Shown here piece by piece: positions 51,600 to 61,142 of a stretch of DNA of 64,000 nt; within the stretch, counting starts at the first letter, position 1, and each line of letters opens with the position of its first letter. Origin of the DNA: Nitrosospira sp. Nsp11 (GTDB taxonomy: Bacteria > Pseudomonadota > Gammaproteobacteria > Burkholderiales > Nitrosomonadaceae); assembly GCF_900142705.1 (NCBI RefSeq), contig NZ_FRBV01000001.1, positions 372,001 to 436,000 on the forward strand. Direction: 5' to 3'. Made by a program: the position numbers and the translations under genes. The notes under the pieces were generated by a model. The model was not told the DNA's origin, ran no database searches, and was given only the letters and a program-made list of their open reading frames with translations.

Positions 51600-51894
51600 C
51601 AGGAGTCCGAAGAGTGATGTGCAGCTTCCCTGCAATTCAGAGTCATGACCATATCTTCGTTCCCTTGGTCGTATCGCAGAAGCAAATCACCACCCGTCGG
51701 AGAGAAGCGGCCGCGCTTCGGATCGGCTTTTCCGTACGTCATGCTGCAGGGTTCCCATATTGTTCCCTCGGGAATGGTTTTGGGTGGGATTCCGGACGAG
51801 ATTTTACCGGTTTTGTCGAACAATCAAGGTGATGGATTCGAGTATATTCTCTTGAAACAATCTTGGAACATTATAGGAACAGCAAGGAACTGAT
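51600..51894. other. Region upstream of the EVE gene with an open minus-strand frame
   Basis: These 295 bp have no certain gene. A minus-strand frame of 75 codons (51596-51823) includes IPEGTIWEPCSMTYGKADPK and FSPTGGDLLLRYDQG, which looks like real protein, but it opens immediately after a TGA with only a TTG and no ribosome binding site. It may be a gene remnant. Confidence 0.4.
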
Positions 51895-52350
51895 ATGCGC
51901 TACTGGCTAATGAAATCTGAACCCTCCGACGTAAGTATTGACGACCTTGGCGCAATGTACCAACAAACCGTCACCTGGTATGGCGTGCGTAACTACCAGG
52001 CACGCAATTTTATGCGCGATCAAATGCGCGTCGGCGATGGGGTTTTTTTCTACCATTCGAGCTGCAAACAACCCGGAATCGCCGGCATTGCCGAGGTTAG
52101 CAAACTTGCCTACCCGGACGCTACGCAATTCGATCCCGGCAGTAAATATTTCGATCCGAAAGCGACACCGCAGAGCCCGCGCTGGTTCAACGTTGACGTG
52201 CGGCTCGTCAAAAAGACGCGCCTGGTTAGCATCAAGGAATTAAGGGGTTATCCCGAACTGGCCACCCTGCGTATTCTACAAAAGGGTAGCCGTCTGTCCA
52301 TTACACCGGTGGATCCGGCCGAATGGAATTTCATCATGGGAATTCTGTAA
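51895..52350 (+). CDS. EVE domain protein
   Basis: A 151-residue single-domain protein: MRYWLMKSEPSDVSIDDL, WYGVRNYQARNFMRD, GDGVFFYHSSCKQPGIAGIA and PRWFNVDVRLVKK are the standard blocks of the EVE/thymocyte-nuclear-protein family. The fold is related to PUA and YTH domains and binds modified bases in DNA or RNA. Its role in bacteria is not settled; in some genomes EVE domains associate with restriction systems, but no such gene is present here. It is followed 81 bp later by a TauE-type exporter. Confidence 0.93.
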   Translation: MRYWLMKSEPSDVSIDDLGAMYQQTVTWYGVRNYQARNFMRDQMRVGDGVFFYHSSCKQPGIAGIAEVSKLAYPDATQFDPGSKYFDPKATPQSPRWFNVDVRLVKKTRLVSIKELRGYPELATLRILQKGSRLSITPVDPAEWNFIMGIL

Positions 52351-52431
52351 TGTCGGGCTTGTCGAGAATTTCCCCTCCAGGGAGTTATCCCGGCGCGCCG
52401 AAGCCGAGCGCCCATTACGGCAAAGGCTGAA

Positions 52432-53229
52432 GTGGAGTGGTGGCTCGCCTATCTGCTGTTGGGCATGTTCGTGGGCTTCTTTGCCGGACTGCTGGGTATT
52501 GGTGGCGGATTAGTCATGGTCCCGGTACTCAGCTTCATTTTCAGTGCCCAGCATTTTCCGCCTGAACGCATCCTGCACCTTGCTCTGGGCACTACCATGG
52601 CCTCGATCATATTCACTTCCGCTTCCAGCATGCGCGCACATCACGCTTATGGCGCGGTGAATTGGCAAGTGGTGAAATTTATCACTCCGGGTATCATCCT
52701 GGGCACATTGAGTGGCGCGACGGTGGCGGGAATGCTCTCCAGCCAGGTCCTCAGCATTATCGTAGTCGTGTTCATCTATTATGCCGCCACACAAATGCTG
52801 CTTAAAATCAGACCCAAACCCAGCCGCACGCTTCCCGGAAGGTGGGGTATGGTCGGGGCGGGCAGCATAATCGGGATGGTTTCCAGTTTTGTCGCGATCG
52901 GCGGGGGATTGCTGACGGTGCCGTTTCTTTCCATCTGCAACGTCAAACTGCAACATGCCATCGCCACTTCCGCGGCGGTGGGCTTTCCCATCGCCGTGGC
53001 TGGCACCATTGGATATATTGTGAATGGAATGACGCAATCCCAGCCGTTGCCGGATTACAGCCTCGGTTACGTCCATCTACCGGCGGTTGGCTGGGTCGCG
53101 CTCGCCAGCATGCTAACCGCACCCCTTGGCGCAAAAGCAACCCACATTATTCGGATGGCCACGCTCCAGGCAATTTTTGTCGTACTGCTTTACCTGTTGG
53201 GAACAAAGATGCTGATAGGGCTTTTTTAA
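52432..53229 (+). CDS. TauE/SafE family anion exporter
   Basis: A 265-residue membrane protein starting at GTG 52432. It contains about eight transmembrane helices and the repeated glycine motif of the family (FFAGLLGIGGGLVMVPVLSF in the first half, SFVAIGGGLLTVPFLSICN in the second). Members move sulfite, sulfoacetate or related organosulfur anions across the inner membrane. The substrate cannot be inferred here, as no sulfur-metabolism genes adjoin. Convergent with purC. Confidence 0.9.
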   Translation: MEWWLAYLLLGMFVGFFAGLLGIGGGLVMVPVLSFIFSAQHFPPERILHLALGTTMASIIFTSASSMRAHHAYGAVNWQVVKFITPGIILGTLSGATVAGMLSSQVLSIIVVVFIYYAATQMLLKIRPKPSRTLPGRWGMVGAGSIIGMVSSFVAIGGGLLTVPFLSICNVKLQHAIATSAAVGFPIAVAGTIGYIVNGMTQSQPLPDYSLGYVHLPAVGWVALASMLTAPLGAKATHIIRMATLQAIFVVLLYLLGTKMLIGLF

Positions 53230-53282
53230 CAGCAAAACTCCCTGGCGGCATGCTTGCTGTGCTCGTTTTTTCAGCCCTATAG

Positions 53283-54173
53283 CTAACCGGCCAAACGTCG
53301 CAGGGCTTCCTGATATTTTTCTGTTGTCTTGGCGAGCACATCGGGGGGTAGGGCAGGAGCCGGTGCTTTTTTGTTCCACTCCTGAGTCTCGAGCCAGTCG
53401 CGCACGAACTGTTTATCATAGCTGGGGGGATTTTTTCCTGGCGCATACTGGTCGGCAGGCCAGAAACGGGACGAATCGGGAGTCAGGGCCTCGTCTATCA
53501 GATAAAGTTCGCCTGCGTCGTCTCGACCGAATTCGAACTTGGTGTCCGCGATAATGATGCCTTTTGTTATCGCGTAATCTGCCGCTTCTGTATACAGCGC
53601 GATGGCTTTGTCTCGCACTTGCTCCGCTAACCCCTTGCCCAGCAGTTTTTCTGCTTCACTGAACGGGATGTTTTCATCATGCGCGCCATGCTCAGCCTTG
53701 GTTGAGGGCGTAAAGACCGCCCCTCCAGGCAACCTGTCGGCTTCCCGTAATCCAGGAGGAAATAAGATCCCGCAGATCATGCCGGTACTTTTATAATCCT
53801 TCCAGCCTGAGCCGGCAACGTATCCTCGCACGATGGCTTCTATTGCCAGCGGCTTCAACCGCTTTACCACAAATGCACGGCCGGACACCTGTTCATGCTC
53901 GCCCTTAGCTACAACCGCTTCCGGCGCAATGCCGGTCAGATGGTTAGGAATAATGCGAGCCAGTTTTTCAAACCAGAAACTGGATAGAGCGGTGAGCAGC
54001 TTTCCCTTCCCCGGAACAGGCGTCGGCAGGATCACGTCGAATGCGGAAAGTCGGTCGGTCTGGATAATCAGCAGCTTGTCTCCATCTACCGCGTAGATGT
54101 CGCGCACCTTTCCGCGATGCAACAGAGGCAAGCTTCGGATGCTGGATTCAAACAACGTGGATTGATCGGGCAT
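53283..54173 (-). CDS. purC: SAICAR synthetase
   Basis: A 296-residue phosphoribosylaminoimidazolesuccinocarboxamide synthase. The N-terminal nucleotide-binding segment is [20 protein letters not shown], followed by [39 protein letters not shown] and [20 protein letters not shown] are highly conserved catalytic regions. The length fits the longer single-domain form common in proteobacteria and yeast. It ligates aspartate to CAIR. The gene lies 45 bp downstream of purK, in an apparent purE-purK-purC operon read right to left. Confidence 0.97.
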   Translation of the reverse strand: MPDQSTLFESSIRSLPLLHRGKVRDIYAVDGDKLLIIQTDRLSAFDVILPTPVPGKGKLLTALSSFWFEKLARIIPNHLTGIAPEAVVAKGEHEQVSGRAFVVKRLKPLAIEAIVRGYVAGSGWKDYKSTGMICGILFPPGLREADRLPGGAVFTPSTKAEHGAHDENIPFSEAEKLLGKGLAEQVRDKAIALYTEAADYAITKGIIIADTKFEFGRDDAGELYLIDEALTPDSSRFWPADQYAPGKNPPSYDKQFVRDWLETQEWNKKAPAPALPPDVLAKTTEKYQEALRRLAG

Positions 54174-54218
54174 GATGTTTATCTTTTACAAACGTGCCAT
54201 TGTAAATATGGAGACAGG

Positions 54219-55388
54219 CTAACATTCCAGCGATTGCTTGATTTTCAGCGCAAGCTGCAACGCGGCTTCAGTCGTCTCGGCGAGCACGGTATAGTGCCCC
54301 ATTTTTCGTCCTGGACGAGCATCAAGCTTGCCATATAAGTGTAATTCGACATTCGGATGCCGCCGCAACAGTTCCCATTCCGGCTCTCCCCGCTGCCATA
54401 GATCGCCCAACAAATTCACCATCACCGCTGCCCCATGCATGGCCGTGCTGCCGAGCGACAGGCCACAAAGTATTCTTACCTGCTGTTCGAACTGGGAGGT
54501 GGCGCAGGCATCAATAGTGTAATGGCCGCTGTTGTGTGGGCGCGGAGCAATTTCGTTCACTAGCAGCCTGCCATCGGCAAGCACAAAGAATTCCACGCAT
54601 AAAACGCCACGGTAATCGAGTTTCTCCGCAACCCGAACCGCAATTTCACGTGCTTTCTGAACGACAGCCTCCGATACCCTGGCTGGAACAATGCTGACAT
54701 CGAGTATGCCGTTACGGTGTTGATTCTCCGATACGGGAAAAGTGTTAACTTCGCCATCGAATCCGCGCGATACGATAACCGACACCTCACATTCCAATGA
54801 CAACAGTTTTTCCAGCACGCATGCAGTCCGGTTCATTCCACTCAGCGCATGATCCAGTTCTATTGCGTTTTTTACCCGTACCTGGCCCTTGCCGTCGTAA
54901 CCGAAACGGCTTACTTTGAGAATACCCGGAAATAATCCAGGAAACAGTTCCGGACGCTTTTGGGGCGACACCTCATCCAGATTGAGCGATTTATGCAATT
55001 CATGTGAATTCTGTATTACCGCATACGGCACAACCCCCAACCCGTTTGCCGCAAAAAAATTTTTTTCAAGAATGCGATCTTGCGCAATCGCTACACTGTT
55101 TGCTGCCGGACTGACCACACAGTGCTCAGCGAGTATTCGAAGGGACTCAGCGGGAACATTCTCGAATTCCGTGGTAACGCCCGCGCAGGTGGATGCGAGT
55201 TCACCCAGCGCATCGGCGTCGAGATAATCCGCACGCAAATGGCGGTTAGCCACGCTGCTCGATGGGTTCCCTACGGCTGGATCGAGTACGGTGACACGGT
55301 AGCCCATGCGCTGCGCAGCCATGATAAACATGCGGCCGAGCTGGCCGCCGCCAAGAAGCCCCAGCATCGCTCCCGGCCTGATGCTCAT
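54219..55388 (-). CDS. purK: N5-carboxyaminoimidazole ribonucleotide synthase
   Basis: A 389-residue ATP-grasp enzyme. The N-terminal [20 protein letters not shown] begins the AIR-binding domain. [11 protein letters not shown] is the flexible loop, and [20 protein letters not shown] contains the magnesium-binding acidic residues. It carboxylates AIR with bicarbonate and ATP to N5-CAIR, which PurE converts to CAIR. The start codon overlaps the purE stop (ATGA), so translation is coupled. Confidence 0.97.
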   Translation of the reverse strand: MSIRPGAMLGLLGGGQLGRMFIMAAQRMGYRVTVLDPAVGNPSSSVANRHLRADYLDADALGELASTCAGVTTEFENVPAESLRILAEHCVVSPAANSVAIAQDRILEKNFFAANGLGVVPYAVIQNSHELHKSLNLDEVSPQKRPELFPGLFPGILKVSRFGYDGKGQVRVKNAIELDHALSGMNRTACVLEKLLSLECEVSVIVSRGFDGEVNTFPVSENQHRNGILDVSIVPARVSEAVVQKAREIAVRVAEKLDYRGVLCVEFFVLADGRLLVNEIAPRPHNSGHYTIDACATSQFEQQVRILCGLSLGSTAMHGAAVMVNLLGDLWQRGEPEWELLRRHPNVELHLYGKLDARPGRKMGHYTVLAETTEAALQLALKIKQSLEC

Positions 55389-55876
55389 AATTTAGGCAGT
55401 GTCGTTGCCGCGACCGTTGCTGCCTGAGTTTCGCGAAATGCGACAAGACGCGTTGCGAGTTTTGTATCTTCCACCGCCAGCAGCGCAACGGCAAACAATG
55501 CCGCGTTGGATGCACCCGAATCGCCTATGGCGAAGGTGGCGACGGGGATACCCTTGGGCATCTGCACAATGGAAAGAAGCGAGTCCAGCCCTTTAAGCTG
55601 CCTGGAGGTAACCGGTACGCCCAGTACCGGCAGGATAGTCTTGGCGGCAATCATTCCAGGGAGATGGGCCGCACCGCCGGCACCAGCGATAATACACTTG
55701 AGCCCTCGCTTGACTGCGGTTTCCGCATACTCGAACATGCGATCCGGAGTACGATGAGCGGAAACCACCTCGGCCTCGTAAGGCACATTAAACTCACTCA
55801 ATATATTAGCCGCATGCTTCATGACTTCCCAATCGCTACTGCTACCCATTATTACGCCAACCACAGGATTGTTCAT
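55385..55876 (-). CDS. purE: N5-CAIR mutase
   Basis: A 163-residue class I PurE. It has the phosphate-binding [11 protein letters not shown] at the N-terminus, [13 protein letters not shown] with the catalytic His, [14 protein letters not shown], and [20 protein letters not shown]. It moves the carboxyl group of N5-CAIR to C4, forming CAIR. The first gene of the purEKC operon; 15 bp before it on the same strand ends the psiE gene. Confidence 0.97.
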   Translation of the reverse strand: MNNPVVGVIMGSSSDWEVMKHAANILSEFNVPYEAEVVSAHRTPDRMFEYAETAVKRGLKCIIAGAGGAAHLPGMIAAKTILPVLGVPVTSRQLKGLDSLLSIVQMPKGIPVATFAIGDSGASNAALFAVALLAVEDTKLATRLVAFRETQAATVAATTLPKL

Positions 55877-55891
55877 CTAATGCCCTTCATT

Positions 55892-56335
55892 TCAATCGAG
55901 GGGACGCGTTTTTCTGGACGTCGCGTCTTCCAGATCCTCCAGGTCTTCCAGGTAGGGATAACGCACATGTCCAAAACGGATGACCAGAACCGCCAATGCG
56001 ACCAGTACAATCGAGGCGGAGACACCGAGCAGCCTCATACTATCCATCTCCTTGATATCGACGGTCACATATCGCGCCATCGCCACCATTGCGATGTAAA
56101 GAGGGAATCGTACCGGCAGCTTGCCGGACTCGAAATATAACCCCACCATAGTCAGGATTTCAAGATAGAGAAACATCAGCAGCAGATCTGCAAGCGTAAC
56201 TCTGGCGTTGTGTACCATCAGCATGGTTTCTTGATAACCTGCGAATATCGTGGCCAACGCGATAACGATGAGTCCTGCGGCTTCAAAGAGTCGAAGCATT
56301 CGGCGGGAATAAATAGTGGTGCGGGGATTCAGCAT
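55892..56335 (-). CDS. psiE: PsiE-family membrane protein
   Basis: A 147-residue protein with four transmembrane helices (LFEAAGLIVIALATIFAGYQ, LADLLLMFLYLEILTMVGLY, FPLYIAMVAMARYVTVDI, LLGVSASIVLVALAVLVI). The motif LYFESGKLPVRFPLYIAMVA is characteristic of phosphate-starvation-inducible PsiE. Function unknown; in E. coli psiE responds to phosphate and carbon status. The tail has a short acidic repeat (YLEDLEDLEDATS). It lies 15 bp upstream of purE on the same strand and may be co-transcribed. Confidence 0.9.
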   Translation of the reverse strand: MLNPRTTIYSRRMLRLFEAAGLIVIALATIFAGYQETMLMVHNARVTLADLLLMFLYLEILTMVGLYFESGKLPVRFPLYIAMVAMARYVTVDIKEMDSMRLLGVSASIVLVALAVLVIRFGHVRYPYLEDLEDLEDATSRKTRPLD

Positions 56336-56473
56336 TTTATTTTTCTGTCAGCAATTGCCAGCAATCAAAACCGATACTACCTCTTCCAGATGACAATTCC
56401 AATTTTGGGGCGCGGATTTTGATTGAAGTGGGCGATGATTATTGCAGGCGGCTCTATGGCTTTCCCCGGTATT

Positions 56474-57235
56474 TCAACCCTTCAACCTCAGCAGTAGTGC
56501 ACTATCCACCCAACCGGTGACAGGCAGATTCCCCTGTAGCATAGTAAATGGTTGCGTCGGTTCGCCCAGATCCGACAATACTACCGCCGCTCCGCTAAAA
56601 TCCTGTAGTCGAGTGTAATCGCTAATCGTGATTACCGTATCGAGCCCTGCAGCAAGCGATGCTCTCAGCCCGTTTTCAGAGTCTTCTATTGCCACGCATT
56701 GTTGTGCCGGCAACCCCAGTTGATCAAGTACCCAGTGATAAATATCCGGTTCGGGTTTTTTTCCGGGAACAATGTCTCCCGCGCCAATAACATCGAACCA
56801 GCCGGGGGAATCCTCCCCTAGCGTAGATTTTAAAAGTGCAGTTACGTTTTCTGGTGTCGTGGTAGTCGCAATAGCCATTTTTATATTCGTATCGAGCAAA
56901 TGATGAATCAGGCGAGCCACACCGGGACGTAGCGGAATTCCGCCGCTTTCGAGCAAATTCACATAGTGCTTCGTTTTCACCTTATGCAAGCCTGCTATCC
57001 ACTCATCCAGTCCGCTTCTGCTCAGTTCCGCAGGTGCATAGTTTTCCATGAAGTGCCGGATGCGCTCTTTTCCGCCCGTTATAGCCAGCAGTTCGCCATA
57101 GAGTTCGACTCCCCATTCCCAGTCGAGGCCGAACTCTTCGAACGCGGCATTGAAAGCGAGACGGTGCCCGTCACGCTCGGTATCAGCCAATGTGCCGTCA
57201 ACGTCAAACAGTACCGCACGAACCGCGCTATTCAT
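56474..57235 (-). CDS. CbbY-like HAD phosphatase
   Basis: From ATG 57235, preceded by GGAGG and AAAGGTGG, the protein has 253 residues. HAD motif I is LFDVDGTLADTERDGHRLAF, motif II is MAIATTTTPEN, and the motif III/IV region is GKKPEPDIYHWVLDQLGL followed by AIEDSENGLRASLAAGLDTV. The cap begins with EEFGLDWEWGVELYGELLAI, resembling CbbY, which removes xylulose-1,5-bisphosphate, an inhibitor of RuBisCO. There is no RuBisCO operon in the window, so the substrate is only suggested. Stand-alone gene. Confidence 0.85.
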   Translation of the reverse strand: MNSAVRAVLFDVDGTLADTERDGHRLAFNAAFEEFGLDWEWGVELYGELLAITGGKERIRHFMENYAPAELSRSGLDEWIAGLHKVKTKHYVNLLESGGIPLRPGVARLIHHLLDTNIKMAIATTTTPENVTALLKSTLGEDSPGWFDVIGAGDIVPGKKPEPDIYHWVLDQLGLPAQQCVAIEDSENGLRASLAAGLDTVITISDYTRLQDFSGAAVVLSDLGEPTQPFTMLQGNLPVTGWVDSALLLRLKG

Positions 57236-57298
57236 CGCCACCTTTACCTCCACCTTATCGCTTTATTTTCAAGACTCTTTGCCATGACACGCTATAGT

Positions 57299-58303
57299 TC
57301 AATCATCGCGCTGAACGGCACAACTTGCGCGTTGTAACCGATCCGCAATCGCCATCCAGCCTGGGTTATCCGGAGGGGCTTCCACTAGCAAGCAATCGAA
57401 CCGTTCATGGTCGAAACGGCGCAATGTTCCATATAAAAGACGACCGTATCCCGCCGGTTCAGCAGGCATGGAAAAATAGACGATATTTTTGTTTTCGGCA
57501 TGATCCATTTGTTGGTCCGACCAAGCTATTACCGCAACGCGCAATCCTTTTGCTCCAAGTTGGAGCGCGCGGGGGGATAATGATCCCGAAGGCCAGAGCT
57601 CCAATGGCGTTTCCGGCGCATAGTGAGACTTGAGCGCACCCGGCACGCGTACAGCAAGCTCCTCTTGTCCGGATAGTGTCACCCTGCCTTTCAATACCTC
57701 TGCCAGTGCCGGCAACGGGATGCCGCCAGGCCGCAATATAACGGCCATTTGGCCATCAAAGCCGACAATTGTGCTTTCCAGGCCAACTCGGCATGGGCCG
57801 CCATCCAGAATCATATCTACCGACTCACCCAGCTCTTCCCGCACGTGAGCCGCCGTTGTGGGACTTATACGCCCAAACCGGTTGGCGGACGGTGCGGCAA
57901 GCGCTTTCTCCGGGCCCAGTGCATTCAATAAGGCAAGCGCGACGGGGTGATCCGGCACCCGCAACCCAACCGTATCCTGGCCTCCCGTTACACTTTCCGG
58001 CACGTGACGGCTGCGCCGCAATACCAGAGTCAGCGGCCCCGGCCAGAAGCATTCGGCCAAATGCCAGGCCTGTTCGGGCACTTCTTGCGCCCAGCGTTGC
58101 AAGCCGGATGAGCCCGCAAGATGAACAATTAGCGGGTGATCCGCAGGCCGCTTTTTGATCTCGAATATGCGTCTCACAGCGGACGGGCTTGAGATATCCG
58201 CCCCCAGGCCATAAACCGTTTCGGTGGGAAAGGCCACTACCCCGCCCGTCCTTAGCAGCACAGCAGCAGCGGTGACCTGGCTGTGCGGTTCGGGTAATGT
58301 CAT
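57299..58303 (-). CDS. tsaC: L-threonylcarbamoyladenylate synthase (Sua5 type)
   Basis: A 334-residue Sua5-type enzyme with an N-terminal YrdC domain (VVAFPTETVYGLGADISSPS, IFEIKKRPADHPLIVHLAGS, WPGPLTLVLRR, APSANRFGRISPTTAAHV) and a C-terminal Sua5 domain (VPGALKSHYAPETPLELWPS onward). It makes threonylcarbamoyl-AMP from threonine, bicarbonate and ATP for t6A37 of ANN-decoding tRNAs. Its start overlaps the stop of the EEP hydrolase gene (ATGA), so the two are coupled. Confidence 0.94.
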   Translation of the reverse strand: MTLPEPHSQVTAAAVLLRTGGVVAFPTETVYGLGADISSPSAVRRIFEIKKRPADHPLIVHLAGSSGLQRWAQEVPEQAWHLAECFWPGPLTLVLRRSRHVPESVTGGQDTVGLRVPDHPVALALLNALGPEKALAAPSANRFGRISPTTAAHVREELGESVDMILDGGPCRVGLESTIVGFDGQMAVILRPGGIPLPALAEVLKGRVTLSGQEELAVRVPGALKSHYAPETPLELWPSGSLSPRALQLGAKGLRVAVIAWSDQQMDHAENKNIVYFSMPAEPAGYGRLLYGTLRRFDHERFDCLLVEAPPDNPGWMAIADRLQRASCAVQRDD

Positions 58304-59052
58304 CTGAGCGTCATTGTCGCCGACAGCACAGCATGATCCGAAGTTTTCGACCAGGGATGGCCTCGATGCACCTGCGTCTTTTCTACCTGGAACCCTCGCA
58401 CATAAATGCGGTCGAGCCGGAACAACGGTAATGCCGAGGGATAGCTGCGCGCCGCCCTACCCTCAGTCGACTCAAAAGCTTCGATCAGTCTAAATCGCTC
58501 AACCAGAACCCGGCTCGCCATTTCGCGCCAATCGTTGAAATCTCCGGCAATGACCAGCGGCGCCCCTCGCGGGACCAGTTGCTCGATATGCTGCCCCAAC
58601 ACTTGCAATTGCTGGGATTGCCCTCTCTTGAACAGCCCCAGGTGCACACATATGCAGTGAAGCCTTTCCGGCCAGCCAGGAACATCGATCTCGCAATGGA
58701 GCAGGCCCCGGCTCTCGAAACGATGCGCCGAAACATCGAGGTTGATCCATCGCATAATAGGGTAGCGGCTTAGAATTGCATTGCCGTGATGCCCTTCAGT
58801 ATATACCGCGTTTTTTCCGTATGCGAAATCCGACCAGACCGAATCGGCAAGAAACTCGTACTGGGGGTTGCATGGCCAGTTTTCGAAACGCGCCGCGTGC
58901 CCCTTGTGGAGGCCGACCACTTCCTGCAAAAAAATGATGTCTGCATTAAGCGCGCGCAAGCTGTCACGCAACTGATGCAACACCATGCGCCGATTAAAAT
59001 GGGAAAAACCTTTGTGAATGTTATAGGTCGCGATATGCAGCTTATTGAGCAT
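58300..59052 (-). CDS. Endonuclease/exonuclease/phosphatase family protein
   Basis: A 250-residue EEP-fold hydrolase: IATYNIHKGFSHFNRRMV, IIFLQEVVGLHKGHAARF with the metal-binding Glu, VHLGLFKRGQSQQL, VIAGDFNDW and the C-terminal SDHAVLSATMTL containing the catalytic Asp-His. It resembles proteins often found next to cardiolipin synthase genes. The substrate (nucleic acid, phospholipid or other phosphodiester) is unknown. Coupled to tsaC; nadA ends 90 bp upstream on the same strand. Confidence 0.88.
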   Translation of the reverse strand: MLNKLHIATYNIHKGFSHFNRRMVLHQLRDSLRALNADIIFLQEVVGLHKGHAARFENWPCNPQYEFLADSVWSDFAYGKNAVYTEGHHGNAILSRYPIMRWINLDVSAHRFESRGLLHCEIDVPGWPERLHCICVHLGLFKRGQSQQLQVLGQHIEQLVPRGAPLVIAGDFNDWREMASRVLVERFRLIEAFESTEGRAARSYPSALPLFRLDRIYVRGFQVEKTQVHRGHPWSKTSDHAVLSATMTLR

Positions 59053-59142
59053 ATGGTGAACGTCAGCTTATCCCGGAAAATTGATATGCATGCTCCCCGC
59101 CGATATCCGTTTCCGGTTCCCTGGAGAAATCGTATCTTTTCA

Positions 59143-60243
59143 TTATATTGAAACCTCCAGCATCCGCTCCAGTGCCAGCTTGGCAAGTACCGCTTCAGCA
59201 GCCGGCACATTGATCTGATTCACCACTTCGCCCTCGACCAGGTTTTCCAGCGTCCACGCCAGATGTTGTGGATCGATGCGCGCCATGGTGGAGCACATGC
59301 AGATTGTCGAGGCCATGAACTGCACTATTTTTCCTTCGGGTTTGAACTCCTCCGCAATACGGCTGACGAGATTCAGTTCGGTACCCACCAGCCAGCGGGT
59401 TCCCGCCTCCGCTTCGCGGATGGTCTTGATGATGTACTCGGTAGAGCCAACAAAATCGGAATTTTTACATACTTCGAAACTGCATTCCGGATGTGAAATC
59501 ACTTTTCCGTCCGGATGCTGATTGCGGAATCGCAGTATGTGCTGCGGCTGAAACATCTGATGCACCGAACAATGCCCCTGCCATAGCAGGATTTTTGCTT
59601 TCCTGATTTGCTCTGGCGTCAGCCCGCCCAACGGCTCATCAAAGTCCCACACCGCCATCTCGTCCAGTGGAACCCCCAGCTTGTGGCCGCTCCAGCGGCC
59701 CAGATGCTGATCTGGAAAAAACAGTACTTTTTCGCGGCGCGAAAAGGACCACTCCAGAATCTTTGTCGCATTGCTGGAAGTGCAGACGATACCACCGTGC
59801 TCGCCGCAAAAGGCTTTTAGATCAGCGGCCGAATTAATATAGGTCACGGGCGTGATCGTCTCATCAGGGTCAAGCACTTCCGACAACTCGCGCCAGGCAC
59901 GCTCCACCTTGGAAAGACTTGCCATATCCGCCATTGAGCAACCGGCTGCGAGATCAGGCAGGATGGTGATTTGCTCCGGCTTGGAGAGAACATCCGCCAC
60001 CTCAGCCATGAAATGCACCCCGCAAAATACCAAATAATCCGCATCGGTTTCCACGGCAAGGCGCGATAGCTTCAGGGAATCGCCAGTGAGATCGGCATGC
60101 TTGTAAACGTCTGCACGCTGATAATGATGAGCGAGTATAACGACGCGCTTTCCGAGTGCGGCTTTAGCCTCCACAATGCGCTGCGCGCAGTCATCATCTT
60201 TCAAGTTATCAAAACGTTCAAATGCAATAGCTTCCGCTGACAT
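59143..60243 (-). CDS. nadA: Quinolinate synthase A
   Basis: A 366-residue NadA. The three cysteines expected to hold the [4Fe-4S] cluster are seen in LPDLAAGCSMADMA (Cys102), LLWQGHCSVHQMF and STICMCSTMARIDPQ. Substrate-binding segments VILAHHYQRADVYKHADLTG, LVFCGVHFMAEVADVLSKPE and DQHLGRW are present. It condenses iminoaspartate with dihydroxyacetone phosphate in NAD biosynthesis. NadB and NadC are not in the window. The length is that of the longer proteobacterial form. Confidence 0.97.
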   Translation of the reverse strand: MSAEAIAFERFDNLKDDDCAQRIVEAKAALGKRVVILAHHYQRADVYKHADLTGDSLKLSRLAVETDADYLVFCGVHFMAEVADVLSKPEQITILPDLAAGCSMADMASLSKVERAWRELSEVLDPDETITPVTYINSAADLKAFCGEHGGIVCTSSNATKILEWSFSRREKVLFFPDQHLGRWSGHKLGVPLDEMAVWDFDEPLGGLTPEQIRKAKILLWQGHCSVHQMFQPQHILRFRNQHPDGKVISHPECSFEVCKNSDFVGSTEYIIKTIREAEAGTRWLVGTELNLVSRIAEEFKPEGKIVQFMASTICMCSTMARIDPQHLAWTLENLVEGEVVNQINVPAAEAVLAKLALERMLEVSI

Positions 60244-60529
60244 GGCTACTCCTGTTCTTTCCTCTGGAAACGGTTAGACAACCTCTAATAGGACCCACAT
60301 GGATCGCTTATCAAGAGCCGAGTTGGCAACTGCAATGCAACTGAGCTGTTAAAACTGGAATAATTCAAGGCATATGCGCCGTTGACGCGGTCCATCTGCA
60401 CGGAGCATTTCATTTTTGAAACAGCTCATTACAGATGCTGTTTTGCCACGATTATGCTCCAGTATCCTGCTGGCAACTCGGGTAGCTATCCAAAGGTCTG
60501 CCTGGAAAATACTTTATCAGACCAATATC

Positions 60530-61030
60530 CTAACTATCGGTTCTACCCGGCTCCAGGCATGGATTTTTTTCGCTACGATTATTTCTGTCGCTTTTATCTG
60601 ACGCCAGCTTTCGTATCGCCTCTGCGTTAGTCGGTGAAAAAACCTTTTCCACTGCTTTCTCCCAAGGAAACCAGGCAAAGCGGAGATGCTCTCTTGCTGC
60701 CACCAAGACCGGAACCGGCGCCGGCACGAGCAGGCCGAAAACATGCTCGGTATTGTGCGTCACCTCAGGTGCATACCGCCACCGCCATTCCTCATAAATC
60801 TCGTATTCGCTCTGAATGTTCCAGTCGGTCAACTCGTAGCAACTGGCATCCAGTCCGGTTTCCTCAGCCACTTCGCGCGCTGCCGTTTGCAGAAGCGTTT
60901 CGCCTTGATTCTGACTCCCCGTAACCGATTGCCAATACCCGGGATGATCCGCCCTCTCCAGCAACAGAACCTGCCTATCCGGCGTGTGGATAATTACCAG
61001 GACGGAAACCGGCGTCTTATAAATTTTCAC
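60530..61030 (-). CDS. nudB: Dihydroneopterin triphosphate diphosphatase (Nudix)
   Basis: A 166-residue Nudix hydrolase. The Nudix box lies in SQNQGETLLQTAAREVAEET (residues 40-60 region), with the metal-binding REVAEE glutamates. The N-terminal YKTPVSVLVIIHTPDRQVLL and central WQSVTGSQ match NudB, which removes pyrophosphate from dihydroneopterin triphosphate in folate synthesis. The C-terminal 15 residues (SDRNNRSEKNPCLEPG) are a polar extension. It follows aspS by 113 bp on the same strand, a common arrangement in betaproteobacteria. Confidence 0.92.
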   Translation of the reverse strand: MKIYKTPVSVLVIIHTPDRQVLLLERADHPGYWQSVTGSQNQGETLLQTAAREVAEETGLDASCYELTDWNIQSEYEIYEEWRWRYAPEVTHNTEHVFGLLVPAPVPVLVAAREHLRFAWFPWEKAVEKVFSPTNAEAIRKLASDKSDRNNRSEKNPCLEPGRTDS

Positions 61031-61142
61031 CGCGAAGACTTCGCAAAGAATAGAGATTGGAAAAATTACTCCGACCTGCGGAGAGCGCTGTTTTCAATCC
61101 GGATCTCCGCGCGAGCATGCTCCGAGCTTTTGCTTTTGGCGC

